Positions 7,070 to 13,421 of a DNA stretch of 40,537 bases are shown here, one piece after another. Position 1 is the stretch's first letter; every line of letters begins with the position of its first letter. Below the pieces are notes generated by a model that saw nothing but the letters and a program-made list of their open reading frames with translations, was not told where the DNA came from and did no database searches. Origin of the DNA: Nitrospirota bacterium (GTDB lineage Bacteria; Nitrospirota; Thermodesulfovibrionia; UBA6902; DSMQ01); assembly GCA_016212185.1 (NCBI GenBank), contig JACRGX010000068.1, forward strand, positions 1 through 40,537, written 5' to 3'. Made by a program: the position numbers and the translations under genes.

Positions 7070-7813
7070 TCAACATGTGTAATTTATTAACTTCACAACG
7101 GGATATTTATCCCAGAATTCAATAATATTAAGCGCTGCGAAATCCTGTTCAATCCTGAAAATATTTTCAAGCGGTATTCCAAGCAGATGGCAAAGCATTA
7201 TCCTGTTCACGCCGCCGTGCGCAACCACAACTATATTGTTCAAGGTAGTTAAAGATTGTTCAACATTGTTTAAAATTGTGCCATTTTGAACCATATTGAA
7301 CAACTTTGAACTATTTTGAACCAAGTGATTGCTTAAAATGTTATTCAGCGCCTTTACGACCCTGTCCCTGACCTCTAAAGTGCTTTCTCCCTGCATCGGG
7401 CTGAATTTCATTGGGTTGCCAGTCCACGCCTTAAATTCTTCAGGGTATTTTTCTCTTATTTCGTCAAAAGACATGCCTTCCCATATCCCAAAACTCCGCT
7501 CTCTTAAATCCGGAATCACAGCCGGTTTTATTCCGAATGGTTTTGCAATTATCTCAGCGCTCTTAAGCGCCCTGCTTAATGGCGAGCAGTAAACTGCGCT
7601 TAAAAATCCCCCCGGCCCCCCTTTGTCAAAGGGGGGTGAAGGGGGATTTGAGCTGTTTAAACCATTTGAACAACCTTGAACTATATACGTTGACAGCCTC
7701 TCTATTTGTTCAACTCCCTTTTCAGACAGCGGGACATCAATGCTTCCCTTGTACCGTTTAGCATCGCTCCCTTCTGTTTCACCGTGCCTTATCAGGTAGA
7801 GAGTTGTGACCAT
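7070..7813 (-). CDS. cobC: CobC-like histidine phosphatase (alpha-ribazole phosphatase)
   Basis: Histidine phosphatase superfamily, 247 residues against the usual ~200. LIRHGETEG carries the phospho-accepting His, CSPLSRALKSAEII the second arginine motif, ERSFGIWEGMSFDEI the acid motif, and VVVAHGGVNRIM the second catalytic His. It should remove phosphate from alpha-ribazole-5'-phosphate or from adenosylcobalamin-5'-phosphate. The ATG lies 22 bp inside the end of cobS. Two repeat-derived inserts explain the extra length. NPPSPPFDKGGPGGF (7603-7648) sits after the first motif. HLVQNSSKLFNMVQNGTILN and the residues after it (7240-7324) sit just before the second histidine. Substrate is inferred from context only. 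Confidence 0.88.
   Translation of the reverse strand: MVTTLYLIRHGETEGSDAKRYKGSIDVPLSEKGVEQIERLSTYIVQGCSNGLNSSNPPSPPFDKGGPGGFLSAVYCSPLSRALKSAEIIAKPFGIKPAVIPDLRERSFGIWEGMSFDEIREKYPEEFKAWTGNPMKFSPMQGESTLEVRDRVVKALNNILSNHLVQNSSKLFNMVQNGTILNNVEQSLTTLNNIVVVAHGGVNRIMLCHLLGIPLENIFRIEQDFAALNIIEFWDKYPVVKLINYTC
7240..7324. repeat. TTGAAC-type short repeats in cobC
   Basis: About ten imperfect units (TTGTTCAA, GTTTAAAA, TTTTGAACC, TTTGAACTA) are read in frame as roughly 28 residues rich in Asn, Leu and Val, placed immediately before the conserved VVVAHGG strand. Confidence 0.75.
7603..7687. repeat. Palindrome plus heptads in cobC
   Basis: AAAATCCCCCC...CCCCCTTTGTCAAAGGGGGG...GGGGGATTT forms a nested palindrome read as NPPSPPFDKGGPGGF, a peptide known from dispersed repeats in many genomes. 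TTTGAAC-type units at 7650-7687 adjoin it. Confidence 0.8.
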
Positions 7814-8598
7814 ACAATCACCATTAATAAAAATGTTATTTCCGTAAGCTCGCTCATTGCGCCGAGCATATCCCCGCTCAACCCGCCGAATTTCTTATTG
7901 AAAAAATTGACCAATGCACGCGAAAAAACATACAGCACAATCAATGAAACCGCATAAAAGACATATTGGTTTGCCGGTGAATAATGCCCGAGAAAAAGAT
8001 GAAACACTGCGAGGAGGAAGATGAATGTCAGTGTTGAAATGGCAACCTCCCTGAAGCCTATTTTGCCTATAAACAGCCTCCCAAGCCCATCCTCTCTTGC
8101 GGGTTTGCCGTAAAACATTGCAAGAGTCATCGTCCATTTGGGCATTACCGGCAATAAAATCAGAGAAGAATAGTAGGTAAAAGGCAGAAAATTTGACAGG
8201 TTTTTTAATGAAAGGTACTTTAGCGACAGGACAAAAATTATAGCAATAACGCCTATAGGCCCTGTTGTACTGTCCTTCATCACTGCAAGCCGCTTTTGCC
8301 TGTCAATCTCAGGATTGCCTCCTGATTTCACAGCAATGGCGTCAAAAGTATCGGCAAGTCCGTCAAGGTGAAATCCTCCGTTAGATACAACAAGCACAAA
8401 CAGGGTCAGTCCCATAACAAGGTCTGAGTGAAATACCATGCCTGCAATAACATCAGTAACTATTAACAATAATCCCTGCATGATGCCTACAACAATAAAG
8501 GCTGATGCGCTTCCGATTATATCAGCCTCGTTAATGGCAGTTTTTATCCTGACAGGTATTATTGTGAGAAACTGCAAAGCAATCAGTAGTTTTTTCAT
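7792..8598 (-). CDS. cobS: CobS, adenosylcobinamide-GDP ribazoletransferase
   Basis: This 268-residue polytopic membrane enzyme joins GDP-activated cobinamide to alpha-ribazole or its phosphate. MKKLLIALQFLTIIPV is the typical N-terminus. GGFHLDGLADTFDA and RLAVMKDSTTGPIGV are the conserved acidic and signature motifs, and GGLSGDMLGAMSELTEI closes the protein. It overlaps cobC by 22 bp and follows cobT after a 99-bp repeat-filled gap. Unlike most neighbours it has no repeat-derived insert that I can see. No good ribosome binding site precedes the ATG; the upstream sequence is repeat. Confidence 0.95.
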   Translation of the reverse strand: MKKLLIALQFLTIIPVRIKTAINEADIIGSASAFIVVGIMQGLLLIVTDVIAGMVFHSDLVMGLTLFVLVVSNGGFHLDGLADTFDAIAVKSGGNPEIDRQKRLAVMKDSTTGPIGVIAIIFVLSLKYLSLKNLSNFLPFTYYSSLILLPVMPKWTMTLAMFYGKPAREDGLGRLFIGKIGFREVAISTLTFIFLLAVFHLFLGHYSPANQYVFYAVSLIVLYVFSRALVNFFNKKFGGLSGDMLGAMSELTEITFLLMVIVWSQLST

Positions 8599-8599
8599 T

Positions 8600-8697
8600 G
8601 TTTAATATCAATACGACCGTTCAAAATTGTTCAAGTCGTTTAAACAGTTTTATTAAAACTATATTGAACTATCTTGAACTCTTTGAACTTTTCTTAG
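8600..8697. repeat. Short-repeat filler between cobT and cobS
   Basis: TTGTTTAA, GTTCAAAATTGTTCAAG, TTTAAACAG, TTGAACTATC and TTTGAACTT units occupy the whole gap. I see no promoter or terminator. Confidence 0.75.
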
Positions 8698-9756
8698 CTA
8701 TTCCTTTCCAGACACTCCTGCCTCTCCGAATGTCGCCATTTCTCTGTAAATCTTAAGCCCAGCTTCAATAATCAGGATTGCAAGCGCGGCGCCTGTACCT
8801 TCACCAAGCCTCAGATTGAGGTCAAGTATTGGTTTGAGCCCTATTTTCTCAAGCATCGCTTTATGTCCTTTTTCCACAGAGCTGTGCGCTGCAAACATAT
8901 AATCTTTTGTTTTTGGTTCAATTTCATAGGCTATAAGCGCGCCGGCTGTTGATATGAAGCCGTCTATAACAACAGGAATTTTATGCTCTGCCGCCCCGAG
9001 TATAAGCCCAGCAATGCCTCCTATCTCCGCGCCTCCTAATTTTGCCAGGACATCCACAGGATCCGAGAGGTCGGGTTTGTTAACTGAAACTGCATCTTTA
9101 ATAACCGTCACCTTGTTCTCCCACACCTTCTCACCTATCCCCGTACCCATGCCAGTAACTTCCTCAACAGACATTCCTGTAAACACAGATGCTATTGCGC
9201 TTGAGGGAGTAGTATTTGCAATGCCCATATCGCCGGTGGCAAATATTTTATACCCCTTCCCTGCATATTCACCGGCAAGTTCCCTGCCGACTGCAATGCA
9301 TTTTAAAGCCTCTTCCCTTGTCATTGCAGGGCCTTTACGTATATTCCTTGTACCGCGCACAATCTTTCTCCTTACAAAAAAGGGGTTCTCCTTGCCGTCA
9401 AATTCATAATCAACGCCAATGTCCACCACAACGACCTCTGCGCCTGCATACCTTGCAAGGATATTTATGCCAGCACCGCCGTTAAGAAAATTAAATACCA
9501 TCTGCGGCGTTACCTCCTTGGGGAAGGCAGACACTCCCTCATCTGCCACCCCGTGGTCTCCGGCAAAGGTAAAAACAACCTTTTTATCCAATTCAGGCAT
9601 GGTGTTTTCAGTAATTGCAACAATTCTCCTTGCAAATTCTTCAAGCCTTCCGAGGCTCCCCATCGGCTTTGTGAGATTATCAAGGCGTTTCTGTGCAATC
9701 TCATAAAACTTTTCATCCACTGCTGTAATTTCTTTCAAATCCAATTCAAGTGTCAT
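8698..9756 (-). CDS. cobT: CobT, nicotinate-nucleotide:dimethylbenzimidazole phosphoribosyltransferase
   Basis: This 352-residue enzyme makes alpha-ribazole-5'-phosphate from the lower-ligand base and nicotinate mononucleotide. Conserved segments are [75 protein letters not shown] and [13 protein letters not shown] with the catalytic glutamate. GGAGGGAGT stands directly before the ATG, the clearest ribosome binding site in the operon. Length matches the family. There is no in-gene repeat, which fits a compact catalytic core with little tolerance of inserts. Confidence 0.96.
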   Translation of the reverse strand: MTLELDLKEITAVDEKFYEIAQKRLDNLTKPMGSLGRLEEFARRIVAITENTMPELDKKVVFTFAGDHGVADEGVSAFPKEVTPQMVFNFLNGGAGINILARYAGAEVVVVDIGVDYEFDGKENPFFVRRKIVRGTRNIRKGPAMTREEALKCIAVGRELAGEYAGKGYKIFATGDMGIANTTPSSAIASVFTGMSVEEVTGMGTGIGEKVWENKVTVIKDAVSVNKPDLSDPVDVLAKLGGAEIGGIAGLILGAAEHKIPVVIDGFISTAGALIAYEIEPKTKDYMFAAHSSVEKGHKAMLEKIGLKPILDLNLRLGEGTGAALAILIIEAGLKIYREMATFGEAGVSGKE

Positions 9757-9774
9757 ACTCCCTCCGTTTATTTA

Positions 9775-9903
9775 AAGATAGTTTAAAATTGTTTTATATT
9801 GTTCAACGTTGTTCAAATACAACTTGTTTGAAATTATTCAAAATGGTTCAATATTGTTTAAGCTGGCTCAAAATTGAACTGCTTGAACAAACTTAAACTA
9901 TTT
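9775..9903. repeat. TTGAAC/GTTTAA repeat block between cobU and cobT
   Basis: At least twelve degenerate units in either orientation (GTTTAAAATT, GTTCAACG, GTTCAAAT, TTTGAAATT, TTGAACAAAC) fill the 141-bp gap and reach into the cobU stop codon. Both GTTCAA and TTGAAC forms occur, so the RNA could form many weak hairpins. Confidence 0.8.
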
Positions 9904-10419
9904 TGAACCTTTTATTTTAACCGGTATCCCTGCCGTCACCAGATAGACGTCATCTGCAATACCGGCAACTTTCTGATTTAAAATACCTGCAAAATCCCTG
10001 AATCTGCGGGCAAGCTCATTATCAGGCACAATGCCCATGCCGACTTCATTAGAGACAGTGAACAGTTGACAGTAAACAGTTGACAGTGAACCGCATAAAG
10101 AATCTATCCCTTTTTCAACGTCATTACCACTGCACATCAGGTTTGAGAGCCAAAGCGTCAGGCAGTCTATAATGATGACCTTGTATTTATCCTTAATGCC
10201 CTGCAGAACATCCGCAACCTTCAGAGGCTCTTCGTAGGTATCCCACTCACTGCCTCTTTGCTGCTTGTGTTTCTCAACCCGCTCCCTCATCTCCTCATCA
10301 AGCGCCTGAGCAGTTGCGATATATGCCTTCTGCCCCTTAAATTTATTCGCCTCGGCGAGAGCAAATGCGCTCTTCCCGCTCCTTGCGCCGCCGATTATGA
10401 AAGTAATTTTGTTTTCCAT
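9898..10419 (-). CDS. cobU: CobU, adenosylcobinamide kinase / guanylyltransferase
   Basis: Bifunctional enzyme of 173 residues that phosphorylates adenosylcobinamide and loads GMP onto it. The P-loop GGARSGKS is at residues 10-17, and YIATAQALDEEMRERVEKHKQQR and DCLTLWLSNLM follow. SNEVGMGIVPDNELARRFRD is the family signature, although one further usual arginine-rich region is short. The residues just before the signature (LCGSLSTVYCQLFTV) are encoded by GTTGACA/GTGAACA heptads at 10054-10092 and appear to supply part of the core strand. It is the first gene after the riboswitch. Its long leader holds two copies of the hairpin element described below. No strong ribosome binding site is present. 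Confidence 0.94.
   Translation of the reverse strand: MENKITFIIGGARSGKSAFALAEANKFKGQKAYIATAQALDEEMRERVEKHKQQRGSEWDTYEEPLKVADVLQGIKDKYKVIIIDCLTLWLSNLMCSGNDVEKGIDSLCGSLSTVYCQLFTVSNEVGMGIVPDNELARRFRDFAGILNQKVAGIADDVYLVTAGIPVKIKGSK
10054..10092. repeat. GTTGACA/GTGAACA heptads in cobU
   Basis: About five units (ACAGTGA, ACAGTTG, ACAGTAA, ACAGTTG, ACAGTGA) lie head to tail and are read as SLSTVYCQLFTV directly before NEVGMGIVP. Confidence 0.85.
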
Positions 10420-10444
10420 TTTATTAAAAACTCTCTTTATTAAA

Positions 10445-10618
10445 GATTAAAGGGCATATATGTACGAAAAAGCTTTAGTGCAACACCGTTAAACATGCCA
10501 TACTGCAATACCTAACCAACCAAATTCCATAAAAAAGAACTTTTAAATGCTTTGCAGTATGGCATCTAAAAATCTTGTTGCTTTCTAAAGATTTTGAGGG
10601 CATGTATGCCCTTTAATC
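10445..10618 (+). repeat. Nested-hairpin intergenic element, copy A
   Basis: A 174-bp element folds as three nested stems. The outer stem is GATTAAAGGGCATA with TATGCCCTTTAATC, perfect over 14 bp. The middle stem is CTTTAGTGCAAC with GTTGCTTTCTAAAG. The inner stem is ATGCCATACTGCAA with TTGCAGTATGGCAT, perfect over 14 bp around a ~45-base loop. It lies in the leader of cobU, 25 bp upstream of the ATG. Strand is arbitrary and set to match copies B and C. No open reading frame of note is inside. Confidence 0.88.
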
Positions 10619-10637
10619 TCCATGTAACTAATTGAAT

Positions 10638-10682
10638 CTAATAATCCTCGTTGCGTTTAAAAGTTTTTGAGGGCCTATGTAC
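10638..10682 (+). repeat. Nested-hairpin element, fragment E (right arm only)
   Basis: CTAATAATCCTCGTTGCG...AAAAGTTTTTGAGGGCC matches the right arm of copies A and B (CTAAAAATC..GTTGCTTTC..TTTTGAGGGC). The left arm is missing. It lies 20 bp beyond copy A, so the pair may be a decayed tandem or the outcome of one copy inserting beside another. Confidence 0.65.
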
Positions 10683-10703
10683 TTACTGTTCACCTGCCAA
10701 AAA

Positions 10704-10736
10704 CAAAAAAACCCGGCCTTCGCATGAAGACCGGGG
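10704..10736 (-). terminator. Intrinsic terminator of the cobalamin riboswitch
   Basis: On the minus strand CCCGGTCTTC-ATGC-GAAGGCCGGG is followed by seven T. It is 60-90 bp downstream of the B12 box and upstream of cobU, so it is the off state of a transcriptional switch. The arm CGAAGG can instead pair with CCTTCG at 10774-10779 (an antiterminator). Confidence 0.85.
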
Positions 10737-10756
10737 ATAAAAGTTTTAGCCTTTAC

Positions 10757-10791
10757 CCTCACGCCCTTTACCACGAAGGCTTATTGTGAGG
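10757..10791 (-). promoter_or_regulatory. Switching hairpin in the riboswitch expression platform
   Basis: On the minus strand CCTCAC (10791-10786) pairs with GTGAGG (10762-10757). Its loop holds CCTTCG (10779-10774), which is complementary to the CGAAGG arm of the terminator. Formation of this hairpin would hide the antiterminator strand and allow termination. The pairing is visible in the sequence; its use as a switch is inferred. Confidence 0.6.
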
Positions 10792-10796
10792 CTCTG

Positions 10797-10985
10797 TGCA
10801 GGCAGGTCTTCTGGCTCTCCCTACTTCCGTTTGCCTTCCCATCCCAAAACACCGGGAAAGTGGCTGAGTTAACAGAAGTTTTATCCCGAACAGCTCGGGA
10901 TCAGGATTACAGCGGCGGGACCGCTTCCGTATTTCACGGAATTCCCCTTTAAGCCCTTCCGGGCGCCTGAACAATTGTTTAAATT
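10797..10985 (-). ncRNA. Cobalamin (AdoCbl) riboswitch aptamer
   Basis: The B12 box AGCCAGAAGACCTGCC is on the minus strand at 10816-10801. Upstream are GGTCCCGCCGCTGTAATCC and the AGCCACTTTCCCGG segment, in the order of class I cobalamin riboswitches. A peripheral stem is formed by ATCCCGAGCTGTTCGGGAT (10887-10905 region), which resembles the dispersed TCCCGA/TCGGGA palindromes seen elsewhere in the window. It stands upstream of cobU on the same strand. High cobalamin should favour the terminator and lower expression of the whole operon. Confidence 0.95.
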
Positions 10986-11027
10986 ATACCTTTTTCGCTT
11001 TATATAAAGTCAAGGACAAAAAAAGTT

Positions 11028-11049
11028 ATAAGTTAAAAGTTGATGGAGC
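11028..11049. repeat. AAGTTAN heptads
   Basis: AAGTTAT, AAGTTAA and AAGTTGA lie head to tail between the riboswitch and the next gene's stop codon. Confidence 0.7.
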
Positions 11050-11067
11050 AAATTTTATTTATTAAAT

Positions 11068-11436
11068 CTACGGCATTGCAATATTTATCTCATAACTGCC
11101 GACTGATGTCCTGTCTGCGATGCCTTTCTGCCAGAGCAGCTCAACGGTCTTTGCCTTTAACGGCTTAGGCACCATAATAATCAATTTTACTCCAAGGGCA
11201 GTCCCGACTATTCGGGACCATTCATCAGCCTTTTCAGGCGTAACACTTTTTTCAGTCTCAATCTCCATCACCGCAAGGACCAGCCCGTGATTGCCAAGTA
11301 TTAAGTCTGGGTAATGACCTTTAAATTCGTTTTTCTTTTCGCCGTTGAGATTAATGTGTATGTCTTTATAATCCCTTGAGAGCTTATGCTTAAGATGCGA
11401 TACCATCCAGTCATGAATAAGTTTTTCATCCTGCAT
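11068..11436 (-). CDS. Small conserved-type protein, possible PD-(D/E)XK nuclease fold
   Basis: The protein has 122 residues and I do not recognise a named family. GHYPDLILGN followed by VLAVMEIETEKSV gives an Asp-x(n)-Glu-x-Glu/Thr-Glu-Lys pattern on predicted strands, similar to the acidic core of PD-(D/E)XK enzymes. A helix (EKADEWSRIVGTAL) and a strand (VKLIIMVPKPL) come after it, as that fold would need. The start has GAGGTGGAAT just before ATG, a good ribosome binding site. A TCCCGACTATTCGGGAC palindrome (11203-11221) is read within the gene. Function is unknown, and a non-catalytic member is possible. Confidence 0.6.
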   Translation of the reverse strand: MQDEKLIHDWMVSHLKHKLSRDYKDIHINLNGEKKNEFKGHYPDLILGNHGLVLAVMEIETEKSVTPEKADEWSRIVGTALGVKLIIMVPKPLKAKTVELLWQKGIADRTSVGSYEINIAMP

Positions 11437-11453
11437 ATTCCACCTCGTTTAAT

Positions 11454-11571
11454 AAATACATGGGATGTTTTTCTTAAGCGGATTTTTTCGCTGAAAGCGA
11501 AAACCTCTCCCGACACATCGGGACGAAAATTCGGGACGAGAATGAGCGCAAGAAGAATATTCCATGTATTT
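11454..11571. repeat. 118-bp imperfect palindrome containing TCCCGA/TCGGGA repeats
   Basis: AAATACATGG at the left end pairs with CCATGTATTT at the right end. TTTTCTTAAGCG pairs roughly with CGCAAGAAGAAT. Inside are TCGCTGAAAGCGA and TCCCGACACATCGGGA. It fills the gap between the barrel-protein gene and the nuclease-like gene. It could act as a transcription stop for the former, but no T-run follows a stem. Confidence 0.65.
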
Positions 11572-11577
11572 GTTTGG

Positions 11578-12585
11578 CTATAATTTTATCTTATACGACA
11601 GGTTTAAAATAAAATCAGGCGCGCCTGCCGTATTTATGTCTTCTGCAAGCAAAAGTTCAACGCTGTTTTTTCCTGAATGGTATCTGCCTCCAAGCGAGAG
11701 CAAATACGCCGCGCGGTCCACAGCCAAAAGGTTAGTTTTAGGGTATATACGCGACTGTCCCTGAAGCTGTGCAATAAGGCTAAACCCCTTGTTTAAATCT
11801 GCCTCTACTGCCATGCCGCCATAAACAAAATCCTTTAAATTAATCTTCTCATACCCCCTGACATCTCCAGGAGAAACAGCGCCAAGATTCCAGTATGTTG
11901 CAATCCCTTGACAAATGTAATAATTCATGAGGACAGAAATGCCGGCATCAATACTGCCGTTTCCATAACCTGCCTTTGCGTCCCCTGTCGGAAGCTCAAG
12001 GTCTCCTTTCACGCTCAAACCAAAATCCCCTGATGACATCAAGGATTTCTTAAGCGTTAGCCTCACATCCCCCAAGCCTGCACCAGTTTCCCCGCGTACG
12101 ACAAGTGCATTATCCCTCCTGACCTCATAGATGAATTCATTATGCGGTCTGTTGCTCCTGCCGTAGTCAGAAAAGCCGAATGTGCTGTGATATGATTCTA
12201 AAAATCCGTCCATAAACCCGCCGCCGAAATAAAGCACCGGGACCTCCAGCCCGATTTCAAAAAGGTCTTTTATGTCCCTTTTGTATCTCAGGTTAAGTTC
12301 TGTAATTTCCATGTCCATATTAAAAGACCAGTTTGCTGAATTCTGGACAGTGTATGTGCTTGAATGTGAAAGGCTTGCGGAAAAAGAACTTTCAGTATCA
12401 GCAGTTTCTAGATAAGGCTGATTTGCATGAAGTGTTATCGGGTACTGGTTTTTTATCTGAAGAGGACCTTTAAATGAGAAAGCAATAGAAGGGAGAAGCA
12501 CAAGAAAAAACACAGAAAGCACAAAGATAAACTTTAAATTTCTTTCTAAAAAATTAGTTGTATAAATACTTCTTCGTGTTCTCAT
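11578..12585 (-). CDS. Outer membrane beta-barrel protein, DUF3187-like
   Basis: A 335-residue protein with a signal peptide (hydrophobic core FIFVLSVFFLVLLPSIAFS). After it come alternating polar/hydrophobic strands, many Gly/Tyr/Phe residues and a C-terminal strand ending in FILNLSYKIKL, typical of outer membrane barrels. GPLQIKNQYPITLHANQPYLE near the mature N-terminus resembles the DUF3187 family, whose function is unknown. The ATG overlaps the stop of the upstream PIN gene (TTATGAGA), so the two could be co-translated. There is no evident functional link to the toxin-antitoxin pair. Confidence 0.72.
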   Translation of the reverse strand: MRTRRSIYTTNFLERNLKFIFVLSVFFLVLLPSIAFSFKGPLQIKNQYPITLHANQPYLETADTESSFSASLSHSSTYTVQNSANWSFNMDMEITELNLRYKRDIKDLFEIGLEVPVLYFGGGFMDGFLESYHSTFGFSDYGRSNRPHNEFIYEVRRDNALVVRGETGAGLGDVRLTLKKSLMSSGDFGLSVKGDLELPTGDAKAGYGNGSIDAGISVLMNYYICQGIATYWNLGAVSPGDVRGYEKINLKDFVYGGMAVEADLNKGFSLIAQLQGQSRIYPKTNLLAVDRAAYLLSLGGRYHSGKNSVELLLAEDINTAGAPDFILNLSYKIKL

Positions 12586-13001
12586 AAAGGATTTTTAATC
12601 TTAACCCCCTTAATTATCTGCCCATCAGTTAAGTCTTCACTTAACAATAAAACAACCCCGCCCCTTACAGCAGATTCTATAATCACTGCGTCCCAGAAAG
12701 AATATTTATGTTTTCTTTGAATTTCTATCGCCTCTAAAATTATCTCTCCGTTAACAATTATGGTATTCCATTTTAATAAATCTTTCACAATTTCTTTAGC
12801 TGTAAGCACATCAAGCGGTTTACTCATTTTTCTCGTTACGTTCACAAAAAATTCCTGCACAACCTGAGAGCTGATAATCCCATTGCCTGAATTCCAGAAA
12901 CTTTCCATTAATTGCACAGCCTTTTTATGCTTTTCTCCGGCAGACGTATCATAAGCATATACAAGAATATTTGTATCTACGAACACTTTATCGCCTTTCA
13001 T
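12582..13001 (-). CDS. PIN-domain toxin (VapC-like ribonuclease)
   Basis: 139 residues from ATG at 13001. The PIN acidic residues are FVDTNILVYAYD (first Asp), VVQEFFVN (Glu), SFWDAVIIESA (Asp) and LLSEDLTDG (Asp). VapC toxins of this type cut RNA, often tRNA. I chose MKGDKVFVDTN as start because it overlaps the antitoxin stop by 14 bp, the usual coupled arrangement. The longer frame upstream adds only residues inside the antitoxin gene. The antitoxin and operator palindromes are immediately upstream. Confidence 0.88.
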   Translation of the reverse strand: MKGDKVFVDTNILVYAYDTSAGEKHKKAVQLMESFWNSGNGIISSQVVQEFFVNVTRKMSKPLDVLTAKEIVKDLLKWNTIIVNGEIILEAIEIQRKHKYSFWDAVIIESAVRGGVVLLLSEDLTDGQIIKGVKIKNPL

Positions 13002-13233
13002 GGAGTTCTTCCCTTGAAATTGTAATCTTCCCTTTTGTCCCAAGGTCAAAGCCTTTCCTCATAAGCCCGATTTGTCTATCCTTTGCCGTTTGATACCCCG
13101 TCTCCCCTCTGATTTTTTCTTCAAGGGTTTCCCTTAAAAGTTCACTCAGAGATTTTTCCTTGCTTGCGGCAATTATTTTTGCCTTTTTTAACAGGGGCTT
13201 AGGTAATGATAAAGTTACATTTTGCTTCTCCAT
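12988..13233 (-). CDS. Ribbon-helix-helix antitoxin of the PIN toxin
   Basis: 81 residues. The start is ATG at 13233 with AAAGGAGG six bases upstream; an in-frame TTG two codons earlier lies inside that spacer. NVTLSLPKPLLKKAKIIAASKEKSLSELLRETLEEKI has the ribbon strand and two helices of the RHH/CopG fold. The C-terminal part (QIGLMRKGFDLGTKGKITI) probably wraps the toxin and blocks its active site. It should bind the two palindromes upstream and repress its own operon. Confidence 0.85.
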   Translation of the reverse strand: MEKQNVTLSLPKPLLKKAKIIAASKEKSLSELLRETLEEKIRGETGYQTAKDRQIGLMRKGFDLGTKGKITISREELHERR

Positions 13234-13253
13234 TGGCAACCTCCTTTAAACTG

Positions 13254-13293
13254 CACATAAATATGTGTAACACATTTTTATGTGTAATGTCAA
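13254..13293 (-). promoter_or_regulatory. Promoter and paired operators of the RHH/PIN operon
   Basis: Two 14-bp palindromes CACATAAATATGTG (13254-13267) and CACATTTTTATGTG (13271-13284) start 17 bp apart. On the minus strand TTGACA (13293-13288) is a consensus -35, and the -10 (TTACAC at 13270-13265) falls in and between the palindromes. Binding of RHH dimers here would shut off transcription. Confidence 0.7.
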
Positions 13294-13357
13294 ATATGCA
13301 GTGGATAAAAGGGCAGCATAAACCTTTCGTCATACAATCTCATATGCCAAAGTCATC

Positions 13358-13400
13358 AAAAAAAAGGTCTGAGACCCTTTTCAACGAGCCGCAGACCCTT
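13358..13400 (-). terminator. Intrinsic terminator downstream of the cohesin gene
   Basis: On the minus strand AAGGGTCTG ... CAGACCTT is followed by T8. A shorter hairpin GGTCTCAGACC lies inside. It is 20 bp beyond the stop of the cohesin-domain gene. Confidence 0.65.
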
Positions 13401-13421
13401 GCTTTAAACGTTCAGCTTTGT

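Noticed and set aside
8954-9409. Plus-strand frame of 151 codons opposite cobT
   Set aside because: It is antisense to the strongly conserved CobT frame, with no ribosome binding site and no family resemblance.
9775-9903. Possible origin or iteron-like binding region between cobU and cobT
   Set aside because: The same TTGAAC/GTTCAA units occur inside several genes and other gaps. There is no dnaA, replication gene or DnaA box cluster here.
10445-10618. Simple intrinsic terminator upstream of cobU
   Set aside because: The structure has three nested stems, a large loop and no T-run after the outer stem, and recurs nearly unchanged in other settings. The riboswitch terminator is a separate hairpin at 10704-10736.
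10768-10974. Minus-strand open frame of 68 codons in front of cobU
   Set aside because: It lies wholly within the cobalamin riboswitch aptamer and its expression platform, and its product resembles no protein. The RNA explains the sequence.
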